The notes under the pieces were generated by a model, which had not been told where the DNA came from, searched no databases, and saw only the letters and a list, made by a program, of their open reading frames with translations. Positions 8,731-16,897 of a stretch of DNA of 64,000 nucleotides are shown here, piece after piece; the first letter of the stretch is position 1, and the number at the start of each line of letters is the position of its first letter. Both the position numbers and the translations under genes were made by a program. The DNA comes from Microbacterium sp. (GTDB lineage Bacteria > Actinomycetota > Actinomycetes > Actinomycetales > Microbacteriaceae). The stretch lies in contig NZ_JAPSIY010000001.1 of assembly GCF_031178445.1 (NCBI RefSeq), positions 549,219 to 613,218 of the forward strand, written 5' to 3'.

Positions 8731-9492
8731 ATGACCGTTCACACCCCCGTCGCCGTCGTCACCGGAGGCTCGGCAGGAATCGGCTGGGAGATCGGTCAGC
8801 GCCTCGCCGCCGACGGCTACCGCGTCGTCGCCGCCGACCGTGTGCCTGGATTCACCACGGGCGAGAACCCCGCCGGCATCCTCTGGCGAGAGCTCGACGT
8901 GACCGACCACGACGGCGTCGACCGGATCTTCGGCGAGATCGAGGCCGAGGTCGGGCCGATCGACGTGCTCGTCAACAACGCCGGCATCCAGCGCCACCGC
9001 GGCCTGGAGGACCTCACCTGGGACGAGTGGTCGACGGTCGTCGACGTCAACCTGCACGGCGTGTTCTCGTGCCTGCAGGCCGCGGGCAGGAGGATGCTCA
9101 CCCGCGGCGACGGTCGCATCGTGAACATCTCCTCCATCTCATCCCGCGGTTCCGCAGGTCGCGCGCCGTACGCGACGACGAAGGCGGCCGTGATCGGGCT
9201 GACCTCCACCGCCGGTGCCGAATGGGCTTCTCGCGGCGTGCGCGTCAACGCCGTCGCACCCGGCTACGTCGACACCGGCGTCTTCCGCCAGGGCGTGGAG
9301 GCCGGCACCCTCAGCCTCGACACGATCCTCTCCCGCATCCCCGCGAAGCGCCTCGCCGACGCCTCGGAGATCGCTGCCGCCGTGAGCTTCCTCGTCTCCG
9401 ACCAGTCGCGCTACATGAACGGGCAGACGCTGTACGTCGACGGCGGCTTCATGGTCGACTACGGCGTGCCCCTCGCGAAGAAGCCGGCATGA
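8731..9492 (+). CDS. SDR family oxidoreductase
   Basis: A classical short-chain dehydrogenase/reductase of 253 residues. It shows the cofactor motif TGGSAGIG (11-18), NNAG (82-85), a serine cluster near 134-138 and the catalytic pair Y147/K151 in YATTK. The C-terminal VDGGFMVDYG is typical of the family. It probably oxidises a hydroxyl of a sugar or sugar acid with NAD(P). AAGGAG precedes ATG 8731. The stop overlaps the start of the next gene (ATGA), so the two are translationally coupled. The upstream palindrome at 8695 implies control by the GntR regulator. Confidence 0.9.
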   Translation: MTVHTPVAVVTGGSAGIGWEIGQRLAADGYRVVAADRVPGFTTGENPAGILWRELDVTDHDGVDRIFGEIEAEVGPIDVLVNNAGIQRHRGLEDLTWDEWSTVVDVNLHGVFSCLQAAGRRMLTRGDGRIVNISSISSRGSAGRAPYATTKAAVIGLTSTAGAEWASRGVRVNAVAPGYVDTGVFRQGVEAGTLSLDTILSRIPAKRLADASEIAAAVSFLVSDQSRYMNGQTLYVDGGFMVDYGVPLAKKPA

Positions 9493-10565
9493 CCTCGATC
9501 GCGCGCGTCGACACCGCCACGGCGGTTCTTCCGCTGCCCGCACCGCTGCAGCTCGGCGCGATGACCGTCACCCGGCGGGAGTACGCCGCCGTGCGAGTGA
9601 CGGCGGACGACGGCACTCAGGGGGTCGCGTACTGCCTCTCGCGGGAGGCGCCCATGGCCGAGATCGTCGATCGGCTCGTCGCCGGTCATGCGGTCGGTGC
9701 GGATGCCGACGAGCCGGCGGGCGCGTGGGAGCGGATGCTGCGCGGCAGCGCCATCGTCGGACGGGTCGGGCTCGTGCGGCGCGCGATCGGCCTGGTCGAC
9801 ATCGCCCTGTGGGACATCGCCGCACGCCGCGCCGGCGCACCGCTGTGGCGGTTCCTCGGCACCGGCGACGTCGCACGCGAGTCGATGCTCGTCGCCGCCT
9901 ACCCCACGCCGGATCGGGCGCCGCGCGATGTCGCCGACGAGGTGCTCGCGCAGGCGAGCGGGTGGACGAACGTGAAGATCTCCAGGCTTCCTGACCCTGC
10001 GTACATGCGCGAGCTGATCGGTGTGCTGAACGCGGAGCTTCCCGCCTCTGCCGGATTGGTCGTCGACGCCGGATTCGGGTGGCGGGATGCGGATGCCGCC
10101 ATCGCGGAGATCGCGCAGTGGGGCGAGCCGCGGCTGGCGTGGCTGGAGGATCCGCTGCTGCCCGAGGACGCAGTCGGCGTCGCCGCGATCAAGGCGGCGA
10201 CCGGACTCCCTGTGTCGGTGGGCGACGAGGTCACCGACCCGGCAGTGCTGAGGGCGTTGGTGGAGGTGGGCGGAGTCGACGCCCTCCGCCTGGATGTCGT
10301 CGCGATCGGCGGCATCACCCCGGCCCGCGAGATGATCGCGTGGGCCGCGGAGCGCGCCGTGCCCGTATCCGGCCACGTGTACCCCGAGGTCACCGCGCAT
10401 CTCGGCATCGGTGTGGAGACCTTCGCGCGCGGCATGAACCCGTACGACCCCGCGCCGTCGTTCGTCGTCGGCGGGCCCCGGTTCGAAGACCGGGTGCGTC
10501 CGGCGGATGCCGCGGGGCTCGGGTTCGGGCTGGATCCGGCCGTCTTCGATTTCGAGAGGAACTGA
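9489..10565 (+). CDS. Enolase-superfamily (mandelate racemase type) sugar-acid dehydratase
   Basis: A 358-residue enolase-superfamily protein with an N-terminal capping domain and a C-terminal beta-barrel. Visible metal ligands are D193 (VVDAGFGW), E220 (WLEDPLLPED) and E247 (VGDE). K163 (VKIS) and H296 (SGHVYPE) are the expected acid/base residues, as in mandelate racemase and acid-sugar dehydratases. The family abstracts a proton alpha to a carboxylate; dehydration of an aldonate or similar acid is the likely reaction, with the exact substrate unknown. Start ATG 9489 overlaps the upstream SDR stop. The gene is the middle of an SDR-dehydratase-SDR operon, a layout seen in oxidative sugar-acid pathways. 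Confidence 0.85.
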   Translation: MTSIARVDTATAVLPLPAPLQLGAMTVTRREYAAVRVTADDGTQGVAYCLSREAPMAEIVDRLVAGHAVGADADEPAGAWERMLRGSAIVGRVGLVRRAIGLVDIALWDIAARRAGAPLWRFLGTGDVARESMLVAAYPTPDRAPRDVADEVLAQASGWTNVKISRLPDPAYMRELIGVLNAELPASAGLVVDAGFGWRDADAAIAEIAQWGEPRLAWLEDPLLPEDAVGVAAIKAATGLPVSVGDEVTDPAVLRALVEVGGVDALRLDVVAIGGITPAREMIAWAAERAVPVSGHVYPEVTAHLGIGVETFARGMNPYDPAPSFVVGGPRFEDRVRPADAAGLGFGLDPAVFDFERN

Positions 10566-10566
10566 C

Positions 10567-11358
10567 ATGGGTGTATCGGGCTCGACGGCGGCATCCGCAA
10601 TCCCGGCGCGCAGCGTGGTGGTCACCGGCAGCGGCAAGGGAATCGGACGCGCGATCGCGGAGCGGCTCACCGCCGACGGGTGGATCGTGGTGGGTCTCGA
10701 GCGGTCGCCGGGATCGGGAAGCCTCGAGTCCGGCGCGGTCGCCGATCTGGTGCTCGGCGATGCCTCCGACCGGGAGACGCACGCCGCAGCGGCGCGGAAG
10801 GCGCGATCGCTCGCACCGCTCGGCGGCTGGGTGAACAACGCGGGCATCACCAAGCAGACACCACTGCATGAGCTGGATGAGAACCTGGTGCGCGAGATCG
10901 TCGGGATCAACGGCTTCGGCTACATCTGGGGCTGCTCGGTCGCTGTGTCCGCGTTCCTCGATCAGGGGACGCCTGGAGCCATCGTGAACATCGGCTCCAT
11001 CCACGGCCGGGCCAGCTTCCTCGACCACGGTGCGTACGAGTTCACCAAGGGCGGCATCGACGCGCTCAGCCGCAGTGTCGCGGTCAGCTACGGAGCCCGC
11101 GGCATCCGGGCCAACACCGTCGCGCCGGGCGGGGTGCGCACGCCGCACCTTGAGGCGCAGATGGCCGCATCGCCCGACCCGGCCGAGGCCGAGCGCGCGC
11201 TCGCTGAGGGGCCGCCGATGGGCCGCATCGCGCGTGCCGCGGAGGTCGCGGCGGTGACCGCATTCCTGCTCTCCGACGAGGCGCCCTATCTCAGCGGCCA
11301 GTCCATCGCCGTGGACGGCGCGTGGACCGCATCGTTCGGAGACGTCGCCCGACGCTGA
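10567..11358 (+). CDS. SDR family oxidoreductase
   Basis: A 263-residue short-chain dehydrogenase. TGSGKGIG (20-27) binds the nucleotide, NNAG lies at 90-93, the catalytic serine is about S144, and Y157/K161 form the YxxxK pair (YEFTK). The start ATG 10567 lies one base after the dehydratase stop, so this is the third gene of the operon that begins at 8731. It probably reduces or oxidises the product of the dehydratase. Substrate unknown. A hairpin at 11399-11430 ends the transcript. Confidence 0.88.
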   Translation: MGVSGSTAASAIPARSVVVTGSGKGIGRAIAERLTADGWIVVGLERSPGSGSLESGAVADLVLGDASDRETHAAAARKARSLAPLGGWVNNAGITKQTPLHELDENLVREIVGINGFGYIWGCSVAVSAFLDQGTPGAIVNIGSIHGRASFLDHGAYEFTKGGIDALSRSVAVSYGARGIRANTVAPGGVRTPHLEAQMAASPDPAEAERALAEGPPMGRIARAAEVAAVTAFLLSDEAPYLSGQSIAVDGAWTASFGDVARR

Positions 11359-11398
11359 CCTGCCTGTACGACCGAAGCCGGACGGCTGAGCTTTCCGG

Positions 11399-11430
11399 AT
11401 CCGGCGCCTTACGCTGCGCTCGCGCCGGAT
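11399..11430 (+). terminator. Hairpin terminator after the SDR-dehydratase-SDR operon
   Basis: Nine-base arms ATCCGGCGC (11399-11407) and GCGCCGGAT (11422-11430) surround a 14-base loop, 40 bp after the stop. No clear T-run follows, as is common in high-GC actinobacteria. Confidence 0.7.
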
Positions 11431-11492
11431 CACGACGATTCCTCGATGGCAACCCCCTATCCGAACCCGCGACCCAGGGGGAGGGTCGCCTC

Positions 11493-11699
11493 ATGAGTCA
11501 CCATCCAGATGACATCAAGCAACCCCTCGACCACCTGCCGCCGCGGGAAGAGCGCGACAAGGCGGTCGAGATCGAAGAGCCGCATTACCCCGGAGCCGAC
11601 GATCCCTCCGGGTCCTCAGCGGTCAGCCCGGCGACGGCCGCGGAGCCCGACGCCCCGGGGCGGCACGGCCTGGCCAAGCCGCCGACGAGCGGGGCCTGA
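11493..11699 (+). CDS. Small hydrophilic hypothetical protein
   Basis: A 68-residue open frame preceded by GGGGGAGG, a very strong ribosome site. The product is rich in Pro, Glu, Asp and Ala with no hydrophobic segment or cysteine, and is probably disordered. Short proteins of this composition are common in Microbacteriaceae genomes but have no known role. It lies between an operon terminator and a convergent gene, so it is likely transcribed alone. Confidence 0.6.
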   Translation: MSHHPDDIKQPLDHLPPREERDKAVEIEEPHYPGADDPSGSSAVSPATAAEPDAPGRHGLAKPPTSGA

Positions 11700-11724
11700 C
11701 CCGACGACGTTGGAGGCGAGGGTC

Positions 11725-12066
11725 TCAGGCCTTGAGCATCGAGGCGCGGGAGATGAGACCGTCGACGACGTCGAACGTGGCGATCGTCTCGGTGGCGACA
11801 CCGGCGTTGATCACCTGCTCCTGCGCGACCACCCAACGGCTGCCGAACAGCACGCTGGTGTCGATGACGCATGTCAGCTGGGGGTTCTGCAGGCGCGGCT
11901 CGTAGAACGCGCGGATCGCCTCGGCCCCGACGATCGGCTCGGGGGTCACACCGGTGATCACGGCATCCGGCGCATACGTCGCGACGAACGCGTCGAGGTC
12001 ATGCGCGTTGAACGCGTCGAGCTGGGCCTGCACCGTGTCCAGGGCACTGCGGGTGGTCTCAGTCAA
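11725..12066 (-). CDS. SnoaL-like / NTF2-like domain protein
   Basis: A 113-residue protein with the helix opening VQAQLDAFNAHDLDAFVATYAPDAVI, followed by a curved sheet. This is typical of SnoaL-like members of the NTF2 fold, often small isomerases or binding proteins. The likely start is TTG at 12066 because GGAGGAG lies six bases upstream and the family N-terminus fits. This makes an eight-base overlap (TTGACTGA) with the stop of the SDR at 12059, so the two genes are coupled and probably co-regulated by the operator at 12817. Function unknown. Confidence 0.75.
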   Translation of the reverse strand: MTETTRSALDTVQAQLDAFNAHDLDAFVATYAPDAVITGVTPEPIVGAEAIRAFYEPRLQNPQLTCVIDTSVLFGSRWVVAQEQVINAGVATETIATFDVVDGLISRASMLKA

Positions 12067-12808
12067 TGCGAACTCCTCCGTTGACGTCGTAGGTGGCGCC
12101 GGTGATGAATCGGGCGCGGTCGGATGCCAGTGACGCGATGATCCACGCGACATCCGCCGGCTGCCCGAAGTCGCCGAGGGGGATGCCGGCCTCGAGCTTC
12201 GCACGGCCCTCGGTCGAGAGCTGGTCCGTGATGGCGCTGGCGACGGGTCCCGGCGTGACTGCGTTCACCCGGATGCCCTCGGATGCCAGGTGGCGCGCGA
12301 AGCTGCGCGTGATGGCGAGCAGTGCACCCTTGCTGGCGGCGTAATGCATGCCGGTCTGCAACGCGCCGACCTGTCCAGCGATCGAGGCGACGTTGACGAC
12401 GGAGCGGTCGCCCTCGGCGGCGCGGAGCAGCGGCAGCGCCGCGCGAGTGAGCAGGAACGTGCCGCGGGCGTTGGTCTCAAGAACGAGGTCCCACTCGTCG
12501 ATGCCGATGTCGTCGTAGCCGGTGTACGGGCATACGCCCCCGTTGTTCACGAGCACGTGCAGCGATCCCCACTCCTGGGTGATCTCGTCGACGAGTGAGG
12601 TGATCGACGCGGGGTCGCGCAGGTCCAGGCGTGAGACGCGCGCGTCAGGGGCACCTGCCTCGATGCATTCCTCGGCGACTCGCGCGGCTTCAGCCTGCCG
12701 TCCGGTGTACGTGATCCACACCGCTGCGCCGGAGCGGGCGAGTTCGAGTGCGGCGGCCGTTCCGATGCCGGAACTGGCACCGGTGATGAGAGCGCGGCGA
12801 ACAGTCAT
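12059..12808 (-). CDS. SDR family oxidoreductase
   Basis: A 249-residue short-chain dehydrogenase: TGASSGIG (9-16), NNGG in place of NNAG (88-91), S142, and the catalytic Y156/K160 (YAASK). The C-terminus YDVNGGVRID is usual for FabG-like enzymes. It is divergent from the hydroxyacid dehydrogenase at 12885. ATG 12808 has no ribosome site, and TATAGC ends about eight bases upstream inside an operator palindrome, which suggests a leaderless mRNA. Likely a sugar or sugar-acid dehydrogenase of the same regulon as 8731-11358. Confidence 0.88.
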   Translation of the reverse strand: MTVRRALITGASSGIGTAAALELARSGAAVWITYTGRQAEAARVAEECIEAGAPDARVSRLDLRDPASITSLVDEITQEWGSLHVLVNNGGVCPYTGYDDIGIDEWDLVLETNARGTFLLTRAALPLLRAAEGDRSVVNVASIAGQVGALQTGMHYAASKGALLAITRSFARHLASEGIRVNAVTPGPVASAITDQLSTEGRAKLEAGIPLGDFGQPADVAWIIASLASDRARFITGATYDVNGGVRID

Positions 12809-12816
12809 GAGGAAAC

Positions 12817-12824
12817 GCTATAGC
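12817..12824. promoter_or_regulatory. Candidate GntR operator, core GCTATAGC
   Basis: A perfect 8-bp palindrome within ACGCTATAGCAG, nine bases before the SDR start. Read on the minus strand it contains TATAGC at leaderless -10 distance. Confidence 0.65.
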
Positions 12825-12863
12825 AGATTGACGATGGGGCCAATACGAGCACGCCATTCTGCT

Positions 12864-12879
12864 AGATGCTATAGCATCT
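12864..12879. promoter_or_regulatory. Candidate GntR operator AGATGCTATAGCATCT
   Basis: A perfect 16-bp palindrome, the best copy of the motif. It ends five bases before the ATG of the hydroxyacid dehydrogenase and shares the 19-base left part with the site at 3543. TATAGC at 12870-12875 fits a -10 element of a leaderless transcript, so operator and core promoter coincide. Confidence 0.8.
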
Positions 12880-12884
12880 GATTC

Positions 12885-13856
12885 ATGTCTTCTCCCCGCA
12901 TCCTCATCACCGACTGCGATCTGCCCGGTGACGCCGCCGAGCGCACCCTGCGCGCCGCCGGCCTCAGCGTCGACCGCGCTCGCGACGCGGAGCTCGAGAC
13001 ACTCGCCGCGCTCGGCGCCGAGGCGGAAGCGCTCATCGTGCAATGGCGCCGCATCGACGCCGAGGTGATGGACCGCCTGCCCAACCTGAAGATCATCAGC
13101 CGCCTCGGCATCGGCTACGACATGATCGACGTCGCCGCGGCCACCGAACGCGGCATCGCCGTGGCGAACACCCCGAGCTACTGCGTCGAAGAGGTCGCCG
13201 CGCACACGATCGCGATGATCATGACCCAGGCGCGTGGCCTGCCCGCCTACGACGCGTCCCTGCGCGCGGGCGAATGGACGCCGGTTGCCGCGCGACCCAT
13301 GGCTGTGCGCCCCTCACGCACGACGGTGTCGGTGCTCGGCTTCGGCCGGATCGGGTCGCTCGTGGCGAGAGGTTGCAGGGCACTCGGCTTCCGCGTGCTG
13401 GTGGCCGACCCGTACGCGCCGGCGCAGGCGATCGCGGATGCCGGCTGCGAGCCGGTCGCGATCGACGAGGCGATAGCCGCCGCCGACATCCTCACGCTGC
13501 ACGTGCCGCTCACCGACGACACCCGCCACCTGATCGATGCAGCCTCGATCGGCACCATGAAAAAGGGTGTTGTGATCGTGAACACGTGTCGTGGCCCTCT
13601 CATCGACGAGGCCGCGCTCGTCGACGCGCTGCGCAGCGGTCGCGTCGGGGCGGCCGCGCTCGATGTCTACGAGGTCGAGCCGCTCGCCGCGGACGCCGCG
13701 CTGCGCGACGCGCCGAACGTGCTGCTGACCCCGCACGCCGCCTGGTACTCGCCCGAGGCGCTGGAGGACCTGCCGGTGCACGCGGCCGAGAACGTCATCG
13801 GCTTCCTCGCCGGTGAGCGGGTCGCCGCCATCGTCAACCCGGGCTACGCGGGCTGA
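12885..13856 (+). CDS. D-isomer-specific 2-hydroxyacid dehydrogenase
   Basis: A 323-residue NAD-dependent dehydrogenase that interconverts a 2-hydroxy and a 2-keto acid. It has the Rossmann motif GFGRIG (152-157), D175 as the likely NAD-selecting acid, and the catalytic triad R236 (NTCRG), E265 (YEVEPL) and H284 (TPHAAW). The general outline resembles the CtBP-like branch of the family. ATG 12885 lacks a ribosome site, in line with leaderless translation from the operator-embedded promoter. Together with the SDR and enolase-type genes it suggests metabolism of keto-acid products of sugar acids. Confidence 0.9.
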   Translation: MSSPRILITDCDLPGDAAERTLRAAGLSVDRARDAELETLAALGAEAEALIVQWRRIDAEVMDRLPNLKIISRLGIGYDMIDVAAATERGIAVANTPSYCVEEVAAHTIAMIMTQARGLPAYDASLRAGEWTPVAARPMAVRPSRTTVSVLGFGRIGSLVARGCRALGFRVLVADPYAPAQAIADAGCEPVAIDEAIAAADILTLHVPLTDDTRHLIDAASIGTMKKGVVIVNTCRGPLIDEAALVDALRSGRVGAAALDVYEVEPLAADAALRDAPNVLLTPHAAWYSPEALEDLPVHAAENVIGFLAGERVAAIVNPGYAG

Positions 13857-13865
13857 GCGCTTCCC

Positions 13866-14714
13866 TCACCCGGCGAACGCGGCCACCGGCAGTCCTCGGA
13901 TGCCGAGGGGCACCGAGAACACCGAGCCGGCCTGTGTGCCATGGTCTGGTGGCAGACCCTGGGCCGATGTCGTGATGTAGAGCGTGCTCAGGTCGTCGCC
14001 GCCGAAGGTGCAGGCGCTCACCTGGGGTACGGGCAGCTCGATGTGCTCGATCACGGCGCCGGTGTCGTCGTAGCCCTGCACCGCGGAGCCGCCCCAGAGG
14101 GCGACCCACACGGTGCCGTCCGCGGCGACCGTGAGGCCGTCTGGCATCCCGTCGTCGGGGTGGATGTCGGCGAGCACGCGTCTGTTCTCGAGTTCCCCGT
14201 CGGCGACGTCGAACACGTCGATCCGCCCCAGGGCGGTGTCGACGTAGTAGGCGCGCTCGCCGTCACCCGTGAATCCGATGCCGTTCGACGAGGTCACATC
14301 GGTCAGCACCGTGGTGACGCCCAGGTCGGCACCGACCCTGAGCACCCTGGCGGCTTCGCGTGTGGCGCCGTAGGCCATCGAGCCGGTGAGCAGTCGCCCC
14401 GCCGTGTCGCAGCATCCGTCGTTCATGCGCAACGCCGGGTCGTCGAGGAGACGGACGACAGGTCTGGCCTCGCCGTCGGCATCATCGGCGAGGTACAGGG
14501 TGCGCGCTCCCACGGCCACGAACCCGCCGTTCATGCGAGGCCGCACGAACGCGAGATACTCATCGTCGACGTGCTGTCGTGCGATGCCGTCCTCGCGCAG
14601 GGTCAGCAGGTCTCCGGCCTCGCCGTCGACCCAGCGCAGTCCGCGCCACGTCGTGCTCCATACCGGCGCCTCAGCGTGGTGGGCGACCGGTCCGGTGATG
14701 TTCTCGGCGATCAC
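13866..14714 (-). CDS. SMP-30/gluconolactonase (LRE) family protein
   Basis: A 282-residue six-bladed propeller enzyme of the regucalcin/gluconolactonase family. Matching segments are EAPVWSTTWRGLRWVD (E15 metal ligand), RMNDGCCDTAGRL, TSSNGIGFTGDGERAYYVDT and MPDGLTVAADGTVWVALWGG, which contain the usual Glu, Asn, Asn and Asp metal ligands. Predicted role: hydrolysis of an aldonolactone to the open acid in the cytoplasm. GTG 14714 overlaps the stop of the upstream membrane-protein gene (GTGA). It ends 10 bp from the convergent hydroxyacid dehydrogenase. Confidence 0.85.
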   Translation of the reverse strand: MIAENITGPVAHHAEAPVWSTTWRGLRWVDGEAGDLLTLREDGIARQHVDDEYLAFVRPRMNGGFVAVGARTLYLADDADGEARPVVRLLDDPALRMNDGCCDTAGRLLTGSMAYGATREAARVLRVGADLGVTTVLTDVTSSNGIGFTGDGERAYYVDTALGRIDVFDVADGELENRRVLADIHPDDGMPDGLTVAADGTVWVALWGGSAVQGYDDTGAVIEHIELPVPQVSACTFGGDDLSTLYITTSAQGLPPDHGTQAGSVFSVPLGIRGLPVAAFAG

Positions 14715-15583
14715 GCCGGGCTGTCGTTCGGCTTGAGCCTGAGCGGCTCGGGCTGGGGCTGCGGCTGGGGAGCCGGCGCTCCGGCCGTGTCAGAGGCGGA
14801 CGGGGTGTCGGATGCGGGCGCGTGAGGGGCCGCATCCGCGCCGGTCGTGAGCTCGCCCGCCACCTTCTTCTCGAGCACGTCGACCGCGTCGTCTGAGAGC
14901 ACGATCAGCCCATCGAGCTCGTCGCGAACCCGCTTATAGGCGACCTGGCGCTCTGCCCGCGTCGCCGATTCGTCGAGCGCGACCTTCAGCATGTGCTGTG
15001 CGCGGTCGAGTCGCTTGCGCTCGTCCTCGCTGAAATTCGAGTCGCGCAGGCGCCTGGCGTCGCGCTCGGCGACCTCGAAAGCGACGGCGTAGTTGCCGAC
15101 GGCATCCAGGTACTCGGTTATCTGCTGCTCGCTGACCTTCGCGTCGGCCGAAGACGGGCGAAGCGCGTCGGCTGTCTTCTTCGCACGCAGGAAGGCCGCG
15201 GTGAGTGGCTGGCGCCCATCGCTCATGGCGGGAAAGGCGATCAGCTTCGCCACATCGAGCTCGTAGTCGAGCCAGCGGGCGGTGACCTCATCGTGCTCGG
15301 CCATCAGGCGTCCCAACAGCTCGTTCGACGGGACGGATGCTGTCGAATCGATCACCTGCGGCGATCCCGGCTTGCGCCTCCTGCCGCCGTTGAGCGCCCT
15401 GGCTTCGATCTCCGCCGCCTTCAGCTCGGCCTTCAGGCGCAGCGTCTCGAGGCGCCGCTCATGCCGGCGCTTCGAGGCGCGCTCCCACGACTTCGCGACG
15501 CCGCCGGCGACGCCCATGAGTGGGAACACCAGCCACCAGTACTGCCCGACGAACTGGCCCAGGTCCCGCAGGATCTCTTCCAT
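14711..15583 (-). CDS. Hypothetical protein with one N-terminal membrane segment and coiled coil
   Basis: A 290-residue protein. Residues 10-30 form one hydrophobic segment (YWWLVFPLMGVAGGVAKSW). Residues 32-65 are basic, Glu/Lys/Arg-rich and likely a coiled coil. The rest is helical and charged (multiple RAER, KRLDRAQ), and the tail from about 250 is a disordered Pro/Gln stretch ending LRLKPNDSPA. Such proteins are common in Microbacteriaceae but uncharacterised. It overlaps the lactonase gene by four bases but has no evident sugar-related motif. No ribosome site is clear at ATG 15583. Confidence 0.7.
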   Translation of the reverse strand: MEEILRDLGQFVGQYWWLVFPLMGVAGGVAKSWERASKRRHERRLETLRLKAELKAAEIEARALNGGRRRKPGSPQVIDSTASVPSNELLGRLMAEHDEVTARWLDYELDVAKLIAFPAMSDGRQPLTAAFLRAKKTADALRPSSADAKVSEQQITEYLDAVGNYAVAFEVAERDARRLRDSNFSEDERKRLDRAQHMLKVALDESATRAERQVAYKRVRDELDGLIVLSDDAVDVLEKKVAGELTTGADAAPHAPASDTPSASDTAGAPAPQPQPQPEPLRLKPNDSPA

Positions 15584-15654
15584 GATGTGATCAGCCTAAT
15601 CAGTGGGCTGCGATTCGTCGCGGGCTCCTGCGCCCGACAATCGGCGACGCCGGC

Positions 15655-16353
15655 TCAGACGGCGACCGCGATGCGCTGACCCAGATCGCCGATCACCCGC
15701 GACGGCGCCGACGTGAACCCGAGGGCACCGGCGAGCTCGAGCGCCAGCACCGCGTGGCCTGCCTCGTTCGGGTGGAACGGGTCGTTCAGCAGGCCCCAGG
15801 CGATGCCGCCTGGGCGCCCCGCGCCCAGCTCTGCGAAGCGGGCGAACTGGTCGACGAGGATGGTCTGCTCCTCGGCGGCGACATCGCGCACGGCCTGCGC
15901 GAAGTCGGCGATGCGAGCGCGCTCGGGCGAGTTGGCGATGTCGATCGCGGGCTGGGTCATGAGCACCGGAATCGCGCCCTGCGCGCGGACCCTGCTGACG
16001 AACTCCGTGACGGAGGCCGCGAACTCCGACGGTTCGATCACCGGGAACACTCCGGCGTCCGAGCAGTCGTTGGTGCCGATCATCAGTGAGACGACGTGCG
16101 GCTGCCAGGCGGCGACCCGCCGATCGAAGTCCTCGAGGAGCATCACGGCGCGCCACCCGCTGATGGCCGTGTTGACGACGACGTCCTGCACGCGGCCGAG
16201 GTCGCCGCGGATCAGCTCGTGCAGATGCTCGACGTAGCTGCGTCCGCCGTGCGTGTGCACGAGCCCATGGGTGATGGAGTCGCCGGTGAACACCCAGTTC
16301 AGCGGAGTGCCTCCTTCGAGGAGGGCACGGAGGCGGGTCAGGTCGGCGGTCAT
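15655..16353 (-). CDS. SGNH/GDSL-type esterase
   Basis: A 232-residue SGNH hydrolase. Block I is FTGDSITHG (nucleophile S26), block II has the glycine in AISGWRA, block III is MIGTNDCSD (N98 area) and block V is DPFHPNEAGH, supplying the catalytic Asp and His. No signal peptide, so probably cytoplasmic. Members of this type often remove acetyl or other acyl groups from sugars. It overlaps the gluconokinase by four bases (ATGA), and together with ManD it may clear acylated sugar acids after uptake. Confidence 0.88.
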   Translation of the reverse strand: MTADLTRLRALLEGGTPLNWVFTGDSITHGLVHTHGGRSYVEHLHELIRGDLGRVQDVVVNTAISGWRAVMLLEDFDRRVAAWQPHVVSLMIGTNDCSDAGVFPVIEPSEFAASVTEFVSRVRAQGAIPVLMTQPAIDIANSPERARIADFAQAVRDVAAEEQTILVDQFARFAELGAGRPGGIAWGLLNDPFHPNEAGHAVLALELAGALGFTSAPSRVIGDLGQRIAVAV

Positions 16354-16850
16354 CGGTCTCCTGTCGGCAGGCTGGCGAGGGCGCGTGCGGCGACCTCTTC
16401 GGGGCGAGCGTCCGCATCGATCGTGGCGCCCGCTTCATCCTGGCTCAGCGGCTCGAGGGAGTCCAACTGGGACTGCAACAGGGCGGCCGGCATGAAGTGC
16501 CCGTCACGTTCGGCCGCCCGCTCCATCAACTCGGCGGCATCCACGTGCAGGTGCACGAAGAACGCCTCGGGAGCGTGCCGCCGCAGCACGTCGCGGTATG
16601 CGCGCTTGAGGGCGGAGCAGGCGACGACCGTGCCCGGCTCGAGTGCGGCGCCGACCCGATCCAGCCACGGCCAGCGGTCGGCGTCCTCGAGAGGGATTCC
16701 TGCGCTCATCTTGGTGACGTTCGCCTCGCCGTGGAGGTCGTCCGCGTCGACGAAACGCGCGCCGGTGAGGCGTGCGAGTTCGATGCCGATCGTCGTCTTG
16801 CCCACGGCCGACACTCCCATCACGACGATCGGGCGCAGTGGGTCGGTCAT
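16350..16850 (-). CDS. Gluconokinase (GntK/IdnK type)
   Basis: A 166-residue P-loop kinase, the normal size for bacterial gluconokinase. The Walker A motif is GVSAVGKTT (12-20). DADDLHGEANVTKM is the gluconate-binding signature (usually DGD.LHP..N..KM), and CSALKRAYRD is also diagnostic. Reaction: ATP plus gluconate to 6-phosphogluconate. That product would enter the pathway of the 6-phosphogluconate dehydrogenase encoded at 48545. ATG 16850 is about 50 bp after the ManD gene, so the order manD-gntK-esterase looks like one operon. Confidence 0.92.
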   Translation of the reverse strand: MTDPLRPIVVMGVSAVGKTTIGIELARLTGARFVDADDLHGEANVTKMSAGIPLEDADRWPWLDRVGAALEPGTVVACSALKRAYRDVLRRHAPEAFFVHLHVDAAELMERAAERDGHFMPAALLQSQLDSLEPLSQDEAGATIDADARPEEVAARALASLPTGDR

Positions 16851-16897
16851 GCGTCCATCCTGCCCGGGCTCTGCCGCTGTCGTCAGAGGGCTCGCGG

